Shown here: positions 62,528 through 64,000 of the stretch, one piece after another
Numbering within the stretch: the first letter of the stretch is position 1
Layout of the letters: every line of letters starts with the position of its first letter
Assembly: GCF_026210795.1 (NCBI RefSeq)
Contig: NC_089460.1
Coordinates: 1,364,001-1,428,000 of the forward strand
Length of the DNA stretch: 64,000 nucleotides
Origin: Rhizophagus irregularis
Taxonomy: Eukaryota; Glomeromycota; Glomeromycetes; Glomerales; Glomeraceae
Reading direction: 5' to 3'
Translations under genes and position numbers: made by a program
Notes under the pieces: generated by a model
Database searches by the model: none
What the model saw: the letters and a program-made list of their open reading frames with translations, nothing else
What the model was told of the DNA's origin: nothing

Positions 62528-64000
62528 AAAAAATAAAAAAAAAAAAAATTTTTTTTTTTAATATTATAAAATAAAAGAACAATATGTAATATGTAAACTA
62601 ATAAATTTTAATTTGGTTAATTAATTTATGAACAATCAAAAAATTTCCGAAATAAAATTTAACCAAATTAATAGAATTTTTTTTTTCCCTTTACAAAAGG
62701 TAATTTACAAAGAGGTAATATAAGTACAAACGGGTAAAAATTAATAAATTATCAAATATTTTTTGTTCCGTTAAAAAAACAAAAAAGGAAATAACCAACT
62801 ATATTAATGTTTAACCGCATAAAATACTGCGTAATACTGCGTTACATTTTAAAAGGGGTATTATTAATGTATTTTTTATTATGTGAACTTTTAAAGGTTA
62901 GTAAAAATTAAAGTTTTTTTTTTTGTTTTAGTAAAAAAGTGATGAGAAAAAAAATGATTATCAAAAAAGAAAAAGAAATATAATAAAAAAAAAAAAGATT
63001 TACAAGAAGAGAAGAGAGAAAGAAAACAAGACAATCTTAAAAAAAAATTAATAATTCATTCATTTTTGGTACGAAGGCTTGGGGTCGGGATTATCATAAT
63101 TAACCACTCATATGTTTATCGAATTTTATAATGTTACTTCACATTTTTGTTTTCTTCTTTTTCCACAAAAATGGTATAATTCAAAATTTTACAAATAAAG
63201 TAATTGACAATCAATATCATCATCATTCAAGGAGTCAATAATATCAGATAAGTTGCAAAGTTGTAATCACGAAAAATTACGAAACAAAAAAAAATAAAAT
63301 AAAATAAAAAAACAATCAAAAAAAAAAAAAAAAAACAATTCTCTCGTAATTTAATCACGTGATATGACGCCTGTAACAGCCACTTGAGTCTTGACCCAAT
63401 TGATTAATTATCGGATATTGATTCTACCGAATCAAACTCATCATTTATCAGCACGGATTTATAATAAACCCTTTAGAAGATATAAAGATTAATAATAATA
63501 TGTAAAAAGATATAAAAGGGACAATAAAAAGAATTTTTAAGTTTTCTCTTTTTTAGAATTTCATTATCGGAATGGACCGTTCTCTTGGCTTTATCAATGA
63601 GTAAATATAACGTAAAAAAAAGGTAAGAAATATATATTTTTTTAATAATATAATGATTTGCATAATATGAGACTATCTTTTAAGTGTTATTATTAAACCA
63701 GGGTAAACAGGTTTCAATTTACCATTTTCGGTAAATTTCTACTTAACTTAACCTAATTTAGATACAACGATATTTATCATTTGATATAAAATTAGTAATT
63801 CTTTTTATTGGAGAACGATATCTATTAATAAACTTAATTATTGTAATATCTTTTGAGTATTATAATTATCAAACTAATTAGGAAAAGTATTAGTTTCAAA
63901 AGTTTTGGTTCTTTGTAATCTTTTTGAAAAAAAAAAGAAGTTTCTTTAAACTAATATCAATAAAGTTAATGTTATTTTTGTTAAAAGCGCGTAATCTATT

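Larger units (their letters stand above)
51101..64000. other. Gene desert upstream of the bZIP gene
   Basis: About 12.9 kb with no intact gene recognised on either strand. It holds TA-rich microsatellites (55126-55260, 58608-58655, 60420-60455), A(n)T(n) blocks (near 51340, 52090, 59530, 62545), short tandem arrays, a truncated transposon-like piece (61675-61860) and a GC-richer island (59820-59990). Open frames of 60-102 codons here are low-complexity or unrecognised. Confidence 0.55.

Overview
The window is AT-rich fungal genomic DNA. The genes are densely interrupted by short (mostly 60-90 nt) GT..AG introns, the intergenic DNA is full of A/T homopolymers, and there are eukaryote-only proteins (COG4, EHD, ERGIC-53, EDC3, CDC48). 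The mix of a fungal prephenate dehydrogenase, Ecl1-type protein and fungal bZIP with an EHD protein fits an early-diverging fungus. Composition and gene style point to an arbuscular mycorrhizal (Glomeromycotina, Rhizophagus-like) genome; that assignment is inference.

The window has two parts. Positions 1 to about 36,600 are gene-dense (17 protein genes): COG4 3' part (+), EHD-family ATPase (-), ERGIC-53-like lectin (-), EDC3 (+), UDP-GlcNAc pyrophosphorylase (-), ribosomal protein eS24 (+), a tocopherol-cyclase-like protein (-), a large orphan multispanning membrane protein (+), an Ecl1-type zinc protein (+), an N/D/S-rich orphan (-), prephenate dehydrogenase (+), CDC48 (-), an ML-domain/NPC2-like lipid carrier (-), a membrane-anchored adhesin-like beta-repeat protein (-), a small S/T-rich protein (-), a prefoldin-like ASDURF homologue (-) and a small orphan (+). 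Exon structures were worked out by reading frame, splice consensus and family conservation. Positions 36,600-64,000 contain one convincing gene, an intronless bZIP factor (49,259-50,140, -), flanked by about 12.7 kb and 13.9 kb without a recognisable intact gene. That desert holds simple repeats, A(n)T(n) tracts, transposon-like fragments and a decayed homeobox.

Most genes are housekeeping and share no single pathway, although several act in the secretory/endomembrane system (COG4, EHD, ERGIC-53-like, NPC2-like, and CDC48 in ERAD). No operon logic is expected.

Points most worth a second look: the homeobox relic in the desert; the stand-alone ASDURF-like gene; the intronless tocopherol-cyclase-like gene in a non-photosynthetic lineage; three different inverted-repeat elements, all in tail-to-tail gene spacers, one overlapping the CDC48 stop codon; a GC-AG intron in the EHD gene; a probable 12-nt microexon in EDC3; and the abrupt gene-density change at 36.6 kb. 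I did not find evidence for a wholly new multi-gene system.
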